Made by a program: the position numbers and the translations under genes. DNA of 64,000 nucleotides, taken from assembly GCA_949840885.1 (NCBI GenBank), contig CATKYJ010000018.1, positions 1-64,000 on the forward strand. Direction: 5' to 3'. Of the stretch, positions 44,823 to 53,312 are shown piece after piece. Source of the stretch: an uncultured Acetatifactor sp. Its GTDB lineage: Bacteria; Bacillota; Clostridia; Lachnospirales; Lachnospiraceae. The notes below the pieces were generated by a model, which saw only the letters and a program-made list of their open reading frames with translations, had not been told where the DNA came from and searched no databases. Position 1 is the stretch's first letter. Every line of letters begins with the position of its first letter.

Positions 44823-45764
44823 TCACTCAGCGCCCAGGACTTCACCGGGCTGCATCTTCACGCCCAGCAGGAAATCATGAGCGGTCATCCGCTTCTTTCC
44901 CTCCAGCTGCAGTTCCAGGATGCGCAGCGCCCCCTGTCCGGCAGCCACGGTCACATAGTCTTTGTCCGTCCGCAGGATCTCGCCCGGGACACGCCCATAG
45001 ACATTCTCTGTCACCGTAGGCACTGCCCGCCATATCTTCAGCTGCTTTCCCCGATAGCTGGTGAAAGCGCTGGGCCACGGGGTCATGCCGCGAATCAGAC
45101 GGTCTATGCTGTCAGCATCCCCGGAGAAGTCTATCCTGCCCATCTCCTTGCCGATCAGCGGCGCATAGCAGCTAAGCGAGCCATCCTGTTTGACCGCCTT
45201 TAGTTTCCCCTGCTCCAAAAGCGCCAGAGCCTCCACAATGGCCTCGCCCCCCAGGGCTGCCAGCCTGTCATGCAGGGTCTCATAATTATCCTCCGAAGAG
45301 ATCTTGGTCACTTTCTGATAAAGAATATCCCCGGTATCAATCCCCGCATCCATCTGCATGATAGTGATCCCTGTCCGCTCCTCCCCGTCTATGATGGCAT
45401 GCTGGATAGGAGAAGCCCCCCGGTACTTAGGAAGCAGGGAAGCATGGATATTCAGACTGCCAAAGCAAGGAATATCCAGAATCTCCTGAGAAAGAATCTG
45501 TCCGAAAGCCGCCACCACATACACATCCGCCCGAAACCCACGCAGTTGCGCTATAGCCTCCGGCCTCTTAATCCGCCTAGGCTGCAGCACCGGAATCCCA
45601 TTCTCCAAAGCGCAGACCTTAACCGGCGGAGCAACCAGCTCCTTGCTCCGCCCCTTAGGCTTATCCGGCTGAGTCACCACCGCCGTAATCTCATGCCCCG
45701 CCCTGATCAAAGCCCTCAAAGCCTCCGCCGCATAATCCGGCGTCCCCATAAAAACAATCTTCAT
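44823..45764 (-). CDS. fmt: Methionyl-tRNA formyltransferase
   Basis: Formylates initiator Met-tRNA using 10-formyl-tetrahydrofolate. MKIVFMGTPDYAAEAL, the catalytic NIHASLLPKYRGASPIQHAII and the aspartate in MDAGIDTGDIL are present, with the C-terminal tRNA-binding domain at the end. ATG 45764 has AGTAGGAGGG upstream, six codons inside a longer open frame. The neighbouring def product removes the formyl group after translation. Confidence 0.97.
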   Translation of the reverse strand: MKIVFMGTPDYAAEALRALIRAGHEITAVVTQPDKPKGRSKELVAPPVKVCALENGIPVLQPRRIKRPEAIAQLRGFRADVYVVAAFGQILSQEILDIPCFGSLNIHASLLPKYRGASPIQHAIIDGEERTGITIMQMDAGIDTGDILYQKVTKISSEDNYETLHDRLAALGGEAIVEALALLEQGKLKAVKQDGSLSCYAPLIGKEMGRIDFSGDADSIDRLIRGMTPWPSAFTSYRGKQLKIWRAVPTVTENVYGRVPGEILRTDKDYVTVAAGQGALRILELQLEGKKRMTAHDFLLGVKMQPGEVLGAE

Positions 45765-45833
45765 CCAAACCCTCCTACTCACCCAAAACCAAATCCTCCG
45801 CCCCCCATACTCTCCATCACCGTATGAGACCGG

Positions 45834-45902
45834 CTCGCAAAGCGAACCTGTTCGCTTGAGGGCATGGAAGTTCTCAGGTCGCGTATTTTGCGGCCTTAGA
45901 AC
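45834..45902. other. Pair of adjacent hairpins between fmt and def
   Basis: AAGCGAA/TTCGCTT with a 4-base loop (45840-45857), then a 13-bp stem with one mismatch and a 7-base loop (45870-45902). Neither is followed by a T-run, so these are not clear terminators. Confidence 0.45.
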
Positions 45903-45908
45903 TTCTTC

Positions 45909-46388
45909 TCACTCTTCGTCCTCTTCTTCCGCCGCATCCTGCAGCGGCCCCTCCACTTTCTCCACATAGAGATGCCCGTCCAGATGATCCAGCTCATGGC
46001 AGATGGCCCGGGCCAGCAATTCCGTCCCCTCCACCTCGAACTCTCTCATGTTCACGTCCAGAGCCACTGCCTTGACATAGTTTGGTCTGGTGACCTGTCC
46101 TGTCTTGCCCGGCACGCTTAGGCATGCCTCCATCCCGGTCTGCTCCCCGCTGGTCTCCACGATTCTGGGATTGATGAGGATATAGGGATCCTCCCCTGTG
46201 ACATCTATCACCACAATGCGCTTCAGCACCCCCACCTGGGGAGCCGCAAGACCTACGCCGTTGGATTCGTACATGGTGTCCAGCATATCCTCGATGAGCT
46301 CTTTGGTGCGAGGAGTCATCTCCGTCACCATCTTGGCCGTTTTCTCCAGCACCTCTTCCCCTATTTCCCGTATGTTCCTGATTGCCAT
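45909..46388 (-). CDS. def: Peptide deformylase
   Basis: A metalloenzyme that removes the N-formyl group from new proteins. All three motifs are visible: GVGLAAPQVG, EACLSVPG (EGCLS in most homologues; the metal-binding Cys is kept) and the metal site HELDHLDG. The tail is acidic (DAAEEEDEE). AGGGG precedes ATG. It lies between priA and fmt, the usual order in Firmicutes. Confidence 0.96.
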   Translation of the reverse strand: MAIRNIREIGEEVLEKTAKMVTEMTPRTKELIEDMLDTMYESNGVGLAAPQVGVLKRIVVIDVTGEDPYILINPRIVETSGEQTGMEACLSVPGKTGQVTRPNYVKAVALDVNMREFEVEGTELLARAICHELDHLDGHLYVEKVEGPLQDAAEEEDEE

Positions 46389-46413
46389 TTCTCTTACCCC
46401 TCCGATTGTTCCT

Positions 46414-48708
46414 TTACATTGTATTCATAGGATTGAAATCAAATTGCACCAGTTCATCCGCAAGCTGCCGCTTTTGCATTTCTTCCTCCAATAAATCCTT
46501 TATCTGTACCAGTGTATCATATTTCATGCATTTCACATAGAAAACAAATCTAAAAATATCATTAATTCTGCCGATGGAGGCAGGGGCGGGACCGATGATC
46601 TGCAGTCCGGCCTGCTCTTCGGGCCCTGGTCTGTCCTGCTCCCCGCTCCTGCCATTGTCCTGGAAATTTCGTCTGGTTACGGACGCGAGAGCCTCCGCCA
46701 GCGCCTGACCCCTCTCCTGATTTTTGGCGAAAATCTGCACCGCCAGCATGTGAGCCGCAGGCGGATATCCCATCATCTCCCGGAAGATGATCTCTTCTTT
46801 GTAGAAGCTCTCGTAGTTCTGGGCCGCCGCCTGAACCACCGCGTAATGCTCCGGCTGGTAGGTCTGGATCACGGCCTCCCCTGGCAGTTCCCCCCTGCCG
46901 GCGCGGCCCACCGCCTGGGTCAGCAGCTGGAAAGTCTTCTCCCCGGCTCGGTAGTCCCCCACGCTTAAGGAGAGATCTGCCGCCAGTACGCCCACCAGCG
47001 TGACTTTCGGAAAGTCATGCCCTTTCACGATCATCTGGGTGCCGATCAGCACATCCGCCTCGCCTCCCGTGAACGCGGACAGAATCCTTTCATAGCTGTC
47101 CTTTGTCCGGGTGGTGTCCCCGTCCATGCGCAGCGTCCGCACTCCGGGGAACATCTCTTTGAGCTTTTCCTCTATCTGCTGGGTGCCTGCCTTGAATCCG
47201 TTTATATACTTGGAGCCGCATTTGGGGCAGGTCTTTGGCTTCGGCTCCTGGTAGCCGCAGTAATGGCACATCAATATGCCCTGGCCCATTCTCCCCGCGC
47301 TGTGCTCCGACAGGGACACGTCGCAGTGAGGGCATTTCATGACATGGCCGCAGGACCTGCAAGACACAAAGCCCGCATAGCCCCGCCTGTTCAGAAACAG
47401 AATGCTCTGTTCCCCTTTCGAGAGCCTGTCCGCCAGAAGCTCCTGGAGCTTTCGGCTGAAGATAGAGCGATTGCCCTCTTTCAGCTCCTTTCGCAGATCG
47501 ATTGTATAAACCCTGGGGAGCTGTCCCCCTGTCAGGCGCTCCTTTAAGGTAAAAAGCTTGTACTCTCCCGTCTCGGCCCGGTAGTAGGACTCCAGGGAGG
47601 GTGTGGCTGAGCCCAGCAGCACGCTGGCTCCGTGAAGTCTCGCCGCCTCGATGGCCGTCTCCCTGGCATGGTACTTGGGGGAAGCCTCGCTCTTGTAGCT
47701 GCCCTCATGCTCCTCGTCCATAATGATCAGACCCACATTTGGGAAAGGCGTAAACAGAGCCGACCGGGGACCGATGATCACATCGATCTCTCCTTTCCTG
47801 GCCCGCTCACACTGATCGTATTTTTCCCCGGGAGAAAGATTTGAATTCAGGATACTGACCCTGTCCCCGAATCTGTTGAAGAAGCGCAGCAGCGTCTGGT
47901 ATGTCAGCGCGATCTCCGGTATCAGCACAATGGCCTGTCTGCCCCTTTTCACCATCTCCGAAACCAGCCGCATGTACACTTCCGTCTTGCCGCTTCCGGT
48001 GATGCCGTGGAGCAGATAAATGTCCGGATGGCCGCTGTCAAAATCGCTCATCACCTCTTCCACGATCCGACTCTGGGCTTCGCTCAAATTCCGCTTCTGT
48101 TCCCGGGTGCCGGCCAGACTGACGGGATTGCGGAACGCCTCCGTGCTGACGACCCTGACGGCTCCCGCCCGCTCCAGGCTCTTCACGGTCTGGGCAGATA
48201 CCCCCAGCTTTCCCGTGACCCACTCATAGGGGATGGATTCCTGTTCCAACAGCTCCTGCAGCAGGCGCTCCTTGGCCACCTGCTTCTTCCGCTTGCTCTC
48301 TCCCAGCAAAGAGAGAATTTCCTCCCGGCCCAGCGTACGCTGCAGCGTTCTGTGCTCCAGACGCTTTACGGTGCGCTTGGCCGGCAGTACCACTTTCAGG
48401 GCCTGTATCATGGTGGAACCGTAATTTCTCCGGATCCAGCCGGCCAGGGCGATCATTCTGTCCTCCACGCCTACCTCGCCCCGGACAATGCCCTGAATCT
48501 CTTTCATCCTGGCCGGGTCGTACTTGCAGACCGTTCCTATGCCCACTACATAGCCCTTGAGAAGCTTATTGCCGTTTCCGAAAGGAACCGTCACGCAGGC
48601 CCCTGTCTCCAACTTTTCCTTAAGCCTGTCGGGTATGCGGTATTGGAAAGGTCTGTCCAGTTTCTCATGGGAGATGTCCACGATGACATCCGCGTACCAT
48701 TCGCTCAT
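46414..48708 (-). CDS. priA: Primosomal protein N' (replication restart helicase PriA)
   Basis: A 3' to 5' DNA helicase that reloads the replisome at stalled forks. The N-terminal DNA-binding domain begins ADVIVDISHEKLDRPFQY. Helicase motifs include LLHGITGSGKTEVYM and IIMDEEHEGSYK. Zinc-binding cysteines are paired in CRSCGHVMKCPHCD and CHYCGY-CPKCGS. LIGTQMIVKGHDFPKVTLV and QLLTQAVGRAGRG complete the set. AGGAGG precedes ATG. Confidence 0.97.
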   Translation of the reverse strand: MSEWYADVIVDISHEKLDRPFQYRIPDRLKEKLETGACVTVPFGNGNKLLKGYVVGIGTVCKYDPARMKEIQGIVRGEVGVEDRMIALAGWIRRNYGSTMIQALKVVLPAKRTVKRLEHRTLQRTLGREEILSLLGESKRKKQVAKERLLQELLEQESIPYEWVTGKLGVSAQTVKSLERAGAVRVVSTEAFRNPVSLAGTREQKRNLSEAQSRIVEEVMSDFDSGHPDIYLLHGITGSGKTEVYMRLVSEMVKRGRQAIVLIPEIALTYQTLLRFFNRFGDRVSILNSNLSPGEKYDQCERARKGEIDVIIGPRSALFTPFPNVGLIIMDEEHEGSYKSEASPKYHARETAIEAARLHGASVLLGSATPSLESYYRAETGEYKLFTLKERLTGGQLPRVYTIDLRKELKEGNRSIFSRKLQELLADRLSKGEQSILFLNRRGYAGFVSCRSCGHVMKCPHCDVSLSEHSAGRMGQGILMCHYCGYQEPKPKTCPKCGSKYINGFKAGTQQIEEKLKEMFPGVRTLRMDGDTTRTKDSYERILSAFTGGEADVLIGTQMIVKGHDFPKVTLVGVLAADLSLSVGDYRAGEKTFQLLTQAVGRAGRGELPGEAVIQTYQPEHYAVVQAAAQNYESFYKEEIIFREMMGYPPAAHMLAVQIFAKNQERGQALAEALASVTRRNFQDNGRSGEQDRPGPEEQAGLQIIGPAPASIGRINDIFRFVFYVKCMKYDTLVQIKDLLEEEMQKRQLADELVQFDFNPMNTM

Positions 48709-48809
48709 TGCTTCCTCCTGACTACTATTCTGTGGTTAATCCGGTCTGTCACTTCCGATCCCCTGTGCTTCCGATCCCGGGCTGCTTGGGCAAAGATTGA
48801 CACGGCGGC

Positions 48810-50285
48810 TTAAATATGCTTCAGTCCCCCGTCTAACAATTCCCTGATAATGACCCTCTCGTCCATGGGATATTTCTTTCCCTGAATCTCCTGATAGTCC
48901 TCATGTCCCTTTCCGGCCAGGACAATCAGATCCCCTTCCTCTGCATGGGAGATCACATAGGCAATCGCCTCTTTCCGGTCACAGATTTCTGTAAAAGACC
49001 CATTCGTCTTCATAATACCTGTCTTGATATCGTCAATGATATCCTGGGGCTCCTCGAAGCGCGGATTGTCCGAAGTGATCACCGTAAAATCCGCAAGTCT
49101 GCCGCTGACCTCCCCCATCTCATAGCGTCTCTGTTTCGACCGGTTCCCGCCGCAGCCAAACAGGCATACCAGCCGCCTTGGCCGATACTCTTTCAACGTG
49201 GCCAACAGGCTCTCCAGAGCCATGGCATTGTGGGCATAATCTATGATCAAAGTGAATCGATCCGATATCTCCACTCGTTCGATACGCCCCTTTACTTTGA
49301 CCTGCCGGAGAGCGCTCCGGATATCCGCGATCTCTACCTGAAAATGGCGGCATATTGCCACCGCGCAGAGCGCATTGTACACGCTGAACCGTCCGGGCAT
49401 CGACACATGCGCGTCAAAATCCATCAGGCCAGACACATGGAAGTTCACCCCCAGTTCTTCCGGCGTATGCACCAATTCCAGATGCTCCGCCCGGAGCCCG
49501 CAGGCCTCTTTCGTTCCGTAGGTCTCCAGCTCACAGGTATGGCCCCGGAGCAGTTCCTCTGTGTGCGCGTCGTCGCCGTTTACGATACCCACCCGGCACT
49601 GCCTGAACAAAAGCCCTTTGCAGGCCCTGTATTCCTCAAAGCTTGCGTGCTCGTCGGCCGCGATATGATCCGGCTCCAGATTCGTAAAGATACCATAGTC
49701 AAATACGAACCCCTGGGTCCGATGAAGTTTCAGGGCCTGGGACGACACCTCCATCACCACCGTATCCAGCCCCGCCTCTGCCATCTTCGCGAAGTTCTCC
49801 TGCAGCAGATAGGACTCCGGCGTGGTATTCTCGGAATGGATATGGAGATCTCCGATGACGGTCTCGATGGTCCCCACCAACCCTACCCGGAAACCGGCGT
49901 TTTCGAGAATGGATTTCACCAGATATGTGGTAGTGGTCTTGCCCTTGGTCCCCGTGATACCGATCACTTTCAGCTTCTCTGCAGGATGGCCGAACCATGC
50001 GGCTGAGATAAAGGCCATGGCATAACGGGTGTCGGCCACTTTGATGACAGTCACGGCGCTTTCCGCAGGCAGCTCTACAGACTTGGAGACCACCAGCGCT
50101 TTCGCCCCCCTTTCCACGGCTTCCGCGGCAAAGTCATGGCCGTCGAATTTGGCGCCCTCGATGCAGATAAAGAGACAGTCTTTTGTCAGCTTTCTGGAAT
50201 CGTAGACCACGGCGGATATTTCTATGTCGGAATTCCCCCGAACGCATTCATAGCTGATTTCTTGCAGCAGATCCTGCAGTCTCAT
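48810..50285 (-). CDS. murE: UDP-MurNAc-L-Ala-D-Glu ligase MurE (meso-DAP type)
   Basis: The cytoplasmic ligase that adds the third amino acid of the peptidoglycan stem. GITGTKGKTTTTYLV is the ATP loop; NTTPES, NLEPDH and IDYAHN follow. The substrate motif reads DNPRFEEP; DNPR is typical of meso-diaminopimelate ligases, so DAP-type peptidoglycan is expected. ATG 50285 has AAAGGAG upstream. Unlike in many bacteria it is not in the dcw cluster, which starts 22 kb away. A large hairpin (50310-50415) lies just upstream. Confidence 0.95.
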   Translation of the reverse strand: MRLQDLLQEISYECVRGNSDIEISAVVYDSRKLTKDCLFICIEGAKFDGHDFAAEAVERGAKALVVSKSVELPAESAVTVIKVADTRYAMAFISAAWFGHPAEKLKVIGITGTKGKTTTTYLVKSILENAGFRVGLVGTIETVIGDLHIHSENTTPESYLLQENFAKMAEAGLDTVVMEVSSQALKLHRTQGFVFDYGIFTNLEPDHIAADEHASFEEYRACKGLLFRQCRVGIVNGDDAHTEELLRGHTCELETYGTKEACGLRAEHLELVHTPEELGVNFHVSGLMDFDAHVSMPGRFSVYNALCAVAICRHFQVEIADIRSALRQVKVKGRIERVEISDRFTLIIDYAHNAMALESLLATLKEYRPRRLVCLFGCGGNRSKQRRYEMGEVSGRLADFTVITSDNPRFEEPQDIIDDIKTGIMKTNGSFTEICDRKEAIAYVISHAEEGDLIVLAGKGHEDYQEIQGKKYPMDERVIIRELLDGGLKHI

Positions 50286-50309
50286 ATGTTCTCCTTTCCA
50301 AAGCCTCAG

Positions 50310-50415
50310 AAAATTTTTTCGCCTGTGCGGTTGCAATCCAGTGGTTTGTCTGCATGCAAGTTATTGCAATGCAGACGAGCCATTGGATTAGCAACCGCAC
50401 AGGTGGAAATTTTTT
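50310..50415. repeat. 106-bp near-palindromic hairpin element upstream of murE
   Basis: The two arms are almost perfect reverse complements: CCTGTGCGGTTGC at 50322-50334 matches GCAACCGCACAGG at 50391-50403, with further pairing through AATCCA/TGGATT and GTCTGCAT/ATGCAGAC to a small centre. Both ends carry AAATTTTTT-like flanks. The murE transcript would carry it in its leader if transcription starts upstream. It resembles a small hairpin-type (MITE-like) insertion rather than a terminator, since no T-run follows directly. Confidence 0.75.
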
Positions 50416-50533
50416 AGCATTCTTTCTTATTTTACTCTAATTTTGTATTTTCTACCACCCCTATTTTCTGTTTCTTTCCGGAAAACAGAAATAGCCCCAA
50501 ACCCATTGCAGTTTACATTTAAGGAGACAATTA

Positions 50534-50555
50534 CACCGGCCAACAATGGCCGGTG
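50534..50555. terminator. GC-rich perfect hairpin
   Basis: CACCGGCC and GGCCGGTG with a 6-base loop. It lies downstream of the gene-tail fragment and lipoprotein on the minus strand and may end their transcript, though the following bases (TAATTGTCT) are only mildly T-rich. Confidence 0.45.
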
Positions 50556-50562
50556 CCAACTT

Positions 50563-50670
50563 TTACATGATATGTACGCCATAAGCGCAGCCTGTCTTTT
50601 CTCCTTTTCGGATCCATTCCGCATAGCCCCGCCGCAGCGAAGTGTCCTGGGGCAGCTTTTCCACATCCCC
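50563..50670 (-). other. Gene-tail fragment, copy 1
   Basis: This segment resembles 51829-51930 over about 105 bp. On the minus strand one frame reads VEKLPQDTSLRRGYAEW and then ends GCAYGVHIM-stop. Differences from copy 2 fall largely in third codon positions of this frame, so it once coded. The frame runs back into the lipoprotein gene in another phase, with only a TTG as possible start. I do not recognise the family. Confidence 0.5.
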
Positions 50671-50711
50671 CTCATAATTGACATCAAACAGTCTCCAGAC
50701 CTCTGATTTTA

Positions 50712-51275
50712 CTAGTTTATAACCAGCTCCCAATCCGTTCCGTCATCAATGCTGATGCTGCTCACAGCCTCCGAATCCTCTTCGAACCGAAACGTATACT
50801 CAAATTTGCCGTCTTCATAGCTTAGATAGCTTTCGCTGTCCAATGTCATCTTCGCCTCGCCCATGGCTTCCTTGATCTGGTCTCTGGTGTATCCGCTGTA
50901 ATTCACGCCGTTTATCAGAATCTCCCCGGTGGCATAGTCCGGATCCCTGTAATCAATCACCACACGAAATACCTTTCCGTTCTCAAAATCCACTTTCTGC
51001 GAACTTTTATTGCCGGCGTACATGGTTCCGTAAGTGACCTCGCCTTTCATGGCATAGAAATTTTCCCAGGAGCTGCCGTCAATCTGAGCTTTCCCGTCAT
51101 AAGAATATTTGTCCGTAAATCCCGCCTGCATCACCTCGGCTATCTTGGTCTTTCCTAACTCCAGTTCAAAGGTCCCATCATAAGTCAGTACTGTCTTCTT
51201 CCCAAAAGAACAGCCCGTTAAAAGCAGCATCCCTGCCACTATGAGTCCTAAGCATAATTTTTTTCCAATACGCAT
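50712..51275 (-). CDS. Putative lipoprotein
   Basis: A 187-residue exported lipoprotein. After basic MRIGKKL comes a hydrophobic stretch ending in the lipobox LLTGC, so the mature protein starts at that cysteine after Lgt and signal peptidase II processing. The rest is soluble, rich in Tyr, Asp and Gly, with no domain I can name. ATG 51275 has GAGGAGG upstream. A promoter lies at 51439-51467. Confidence 0.85.
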   Translation of the reverse strand: MRIGKKLCLGLIVAGMLLLTGCSFGKKTVLTYDGTFELELGKTKIAEVMQAGFTDKYSYDGKAQIDGSSWENFYAMKGEVTYGTMYAGNKSSQKVDFENGKVFRVVIDYRDPDYATGEILINGVNYSGYTRDQIKEAMGEAKMTLDSESYLSYEDGKFEYTFRFEEDSEAVSSISIDDGTDWELVIN

Positions 51276-51438
51276 TGTTTTGTCCTCCTCATCTCTCATC
51301 CCTTTTTAACGAAGAAACCGCATTCCCCACATGGATCCTAATTGCCTGAAAACTCTCCCTGCTGATGACATGCCCGATTTATGGTTTCTGCGGCGGCCAG
51401 TGCGCTGCCTTTGCTGCCTTTTGCGCTGCCGCTTTACC

Positions 51439-51467
51439 AGTATAGCATGAGCTGAGGTTTTGCGCAA
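51439..51467 (-). promoter_or_regulatory. Sigma-A promoter for the lipoprotein gene
   Basis: TTGCGC (51462-51467) and TATACT (51439-51444) are 17 bp apart on the minus strand, about 165 bp before the start codon. Confidence 0.55.
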
Positions 51468-51522
51468 ATGAAATTGAAAACGACCTTCAATACAGCAGAA
51501 ATGTCATTTCCCAACCTGATAG

Positions 51523-51762
51523 ATGACATATTCTTACCATGAAAAAGCGGGGCTTACAGCTGCCCTCGCACAGGTTCTACCGGATAAACGCAGTGATAAC
51601 AGCCACATCCCTTTTGACATCCTCCTGTGCCTTGCCGTTGCTGCCAAACTCAAATGTAAGACCAGCCTTACAGATGTCCCTTTCGCAGTGACGGAAGCAG
51701 AACTGCTGGCTGAGCCGGGCTGGAACATCTGGGATAACGAACGGGATGTGAATGACGGTAAA
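51523..51762 (+). pseudogene. Transposase N-terminal remnant
   Basis: About 80 codons on the plus strand read HIPFDILLCLAVAAKLKC, then KTSLTDVPFAVTEAELLAE and GWNIWDNERD. I recognise this as the start of a transposase family common in Lachnospiraceae, where the protein normally runs several hundred residues. Here similarity ends after NDG and the frame drifts into unrelated sequence. No inverted repeats are visible. Family recognition is from memory and moderate. Confidence 0.5.
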
Positions 51763-51828
51763 CAAAAAAACAAAATATTTCCGCCCCTGCATGCCGCAAA
51801 CCGGCAGACAGGGACGGAATCTATGTCC

Positions 51829-51930
51829 TTACAATATACACGCCACATGCGCCGCCTATCATGTCCTTTTTCGGTTCCATTCCGCATAGGCCTACCAGAG
51901 CGAAGTATCCTGCGGCAGCTTCCCCACCTC
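51829..51930 (-). pseudogene. Gene-tail fragment, copy 2 (decayed)
   Basis: The counterpart of 50563-50670, in the same orientation. Its frame reads VGKLPQDTSLW, then an in-frame TAG, then AYAEWNRK, and it is frameshifted beyond. It abuts the 3' end of the LysM gene. It is clearly not functional. Confidence 0.5.
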
Positions 51931-52271
51931 TACTGCTCCGCTTTCTTCCATTTTATAAGCATCCGCTGCCCGTGAAAAATGTATCTCTGCGCTGCCAGCT
52001 TTGGATTCATTAGTATAAGTTCTTTTAAAGGTATCCCATACATCCTGCTAATCTTGTAGAAAGAATCTCCTTTGCGAATGATATGATACTCCCCTGTTCC
52101 CGTATCCTCATCAAAAATTTCTACAGCCCCATCTACCAGGATAATCTGTCCGATATAGATAAGGTTTGGGTTCTTGATTGCCGGATTCAAGGACATCAGC
52201 CTGGAAATCGTAGTACGATACATCCCGGCAATCCTATTGAGGGTATCCCCTTTCACCACTATGTGCTGCAA
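51930..52271 (-). CDS. LysM-repeat protein
   Basis: A 113-residue protein made of two LysM domains: HIVVKGDTLNRIAGMYRTTI to residue 46 and YHIIRKGDSFYKISRMYGIP to the end. LysM binds N-acetylglucosamine polymers such as peptidoglycan, and in spore formers is frequent in coat or cortex proteins. There is no signal peptide or catalytic domain, which fits a spore-associated protein. It appears to start at TTG (52271) with AGGAAG upstream. Confidence 0.75.
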   Translation of the reverse strand: MQHIVVKGDTLNRIAGMYRTTISRLMSLNPAIKNPNLIYIGQIILVDGAVEIFDEDTGTGEYHIIRKGDSFYKISRMYGIPLKELILMNPKLAAQRYIFHGQRMLIKWKKAEQ

Positions 52272-52376
52272 AAGTGAAGTAGCTTCCTGTCTTTTGATAA
52301 TATTTCATTGCTTTTTATGGAATTTCATCTGTTGTAAACCGACCTCTAACCTGATAGCCGGAAACCTGCCATTTCC

Positions 52377-53309
52377 TCAAAATAAAACATGGATCCCTTT
52401 CTCCCTAATAAGCCTCGCAAGTTCCTCGCAGCCAAGGGATATCTCATTGCTCTTCAAATCGTAAACCTGGGTCCCCAGAACCGTTATGTTCCCAACCGTC
52501 CCCGCCCTCAGCCAAGCCTGGACGGCACTTTCGTCCCTGATAAGCCCCTCCTCGTACAAAGTCTGTACCAGCTTTGGCGTGCTAAACAGAATGATCCTGC
52601 TCCCCCTAAACTTCCGGTTCGTCCTGCGAAACAACTGGTCAATTTTGTGGGCTGCACCTCTGTCGTCGGTAATGATGCAGAACTTCCCATCTGCCTCCCC
52701 GGGAAACTGGGACAGGATATGGAGGCAGATGGCCAGCAGTTCCTCTCCCAGATTGTCCTGAGGCTCCTTGTTTCCCCTTACCTTTGCGAAAAAATCACCG
52801 TACAGGCCGCCCCTGTCCCTGTTTTTTCCCTTTACCACTTCATCCCGCAGGCTCCTGTCCTCCTCCAGGACTCTCGTTATGGTGCTGACCGGACTTTTCA
52901 GCATCCTCACCGCCCAGCTTAACATACTGTTTATCCTGGCGTTCGTGCCGTAGCAGATTTCCATCACGGAAAAGATGTCTTCTTCATAAATGACGAATAT
53001 AGGTACTCCGAATCCCTCCATCCTCCTGCAGTATTCGATATATTCCTGATTCAGGATACCGCTCTGGGCCGCAAGCTCCATCAGGATACATCTGGATAAA
53101 ACTACAATGCCATCTTTCTTTCTCATATAGTTTAACAGACTACCCGCATATGCTTCCCCAATGCGCGCATGTCTTCTGAAAGAACATGTATCATAGAAAA
53201 AGCACTTCCGACCTGCCAGAATCTCTTTTGCAAACTCCCCCCTGTCCGTCCGTACATAAGGCTGCATTGCATTCCAGTTGTGCGGTACTTCTGTATAGAC
53301 TGTCCCCAT
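52377..53309 (-). CDS. PIN-like nuclease domain protein
   Basis: A 310-residue soluble protein. Acidic residues match a PIN fold: D40 in CFFYDTCSF, E78 in SRCILMELA, E189/E190 in DNLGEELLAI and D215/D216 in CIITDDRGAA. PIN domains are metal-dependent ribonucleases, best known as VapC toxins, but this one is more than twice VapC size, with a C-terminal extension of about 80 residues. It starts three bases after the metallopeptidase gene, with AAAGGGGG upstream. I infer it is the effector of a three-gene system with the protease and XRE proteins. Fold assignment is by motif only. Confidence 0.65.
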   Translation of the reverse strand: MGTVYTEVPHNWNAMQPYVRTDRGEFAKEILAGRKCFFYDTCSFRRHARIGEAYAGSLLNYMRKKDGIVVLSRCILMELAAQSGILNQEYIEYCRRMEGFGVPIFVIYEEDIFSVMEICYGTNARINSMLSWAVRMLKSPVSTITRVLEEDRSLRDEVVKGKNRDRGGLYGDFFAKVRGNKEPQDNLGEELLAICLHILSQFPGEADGKFCIITDDRGAAHKIDQLFRRTNRKFRGSRIILFSTPKLVQTLYEEGLIRDESAVQAWLRAGTVGNITVLGTQVYDLKSNEISLGCEELARLIREKGIHVLF

Positions 53310-53312
53310 CCG

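Noticed and set aside
50427..50687. 86-codon minus-strand frame after the lipoprotein
   Set aside because: The substitution pattern between the two tail copies supports a different reading frame.
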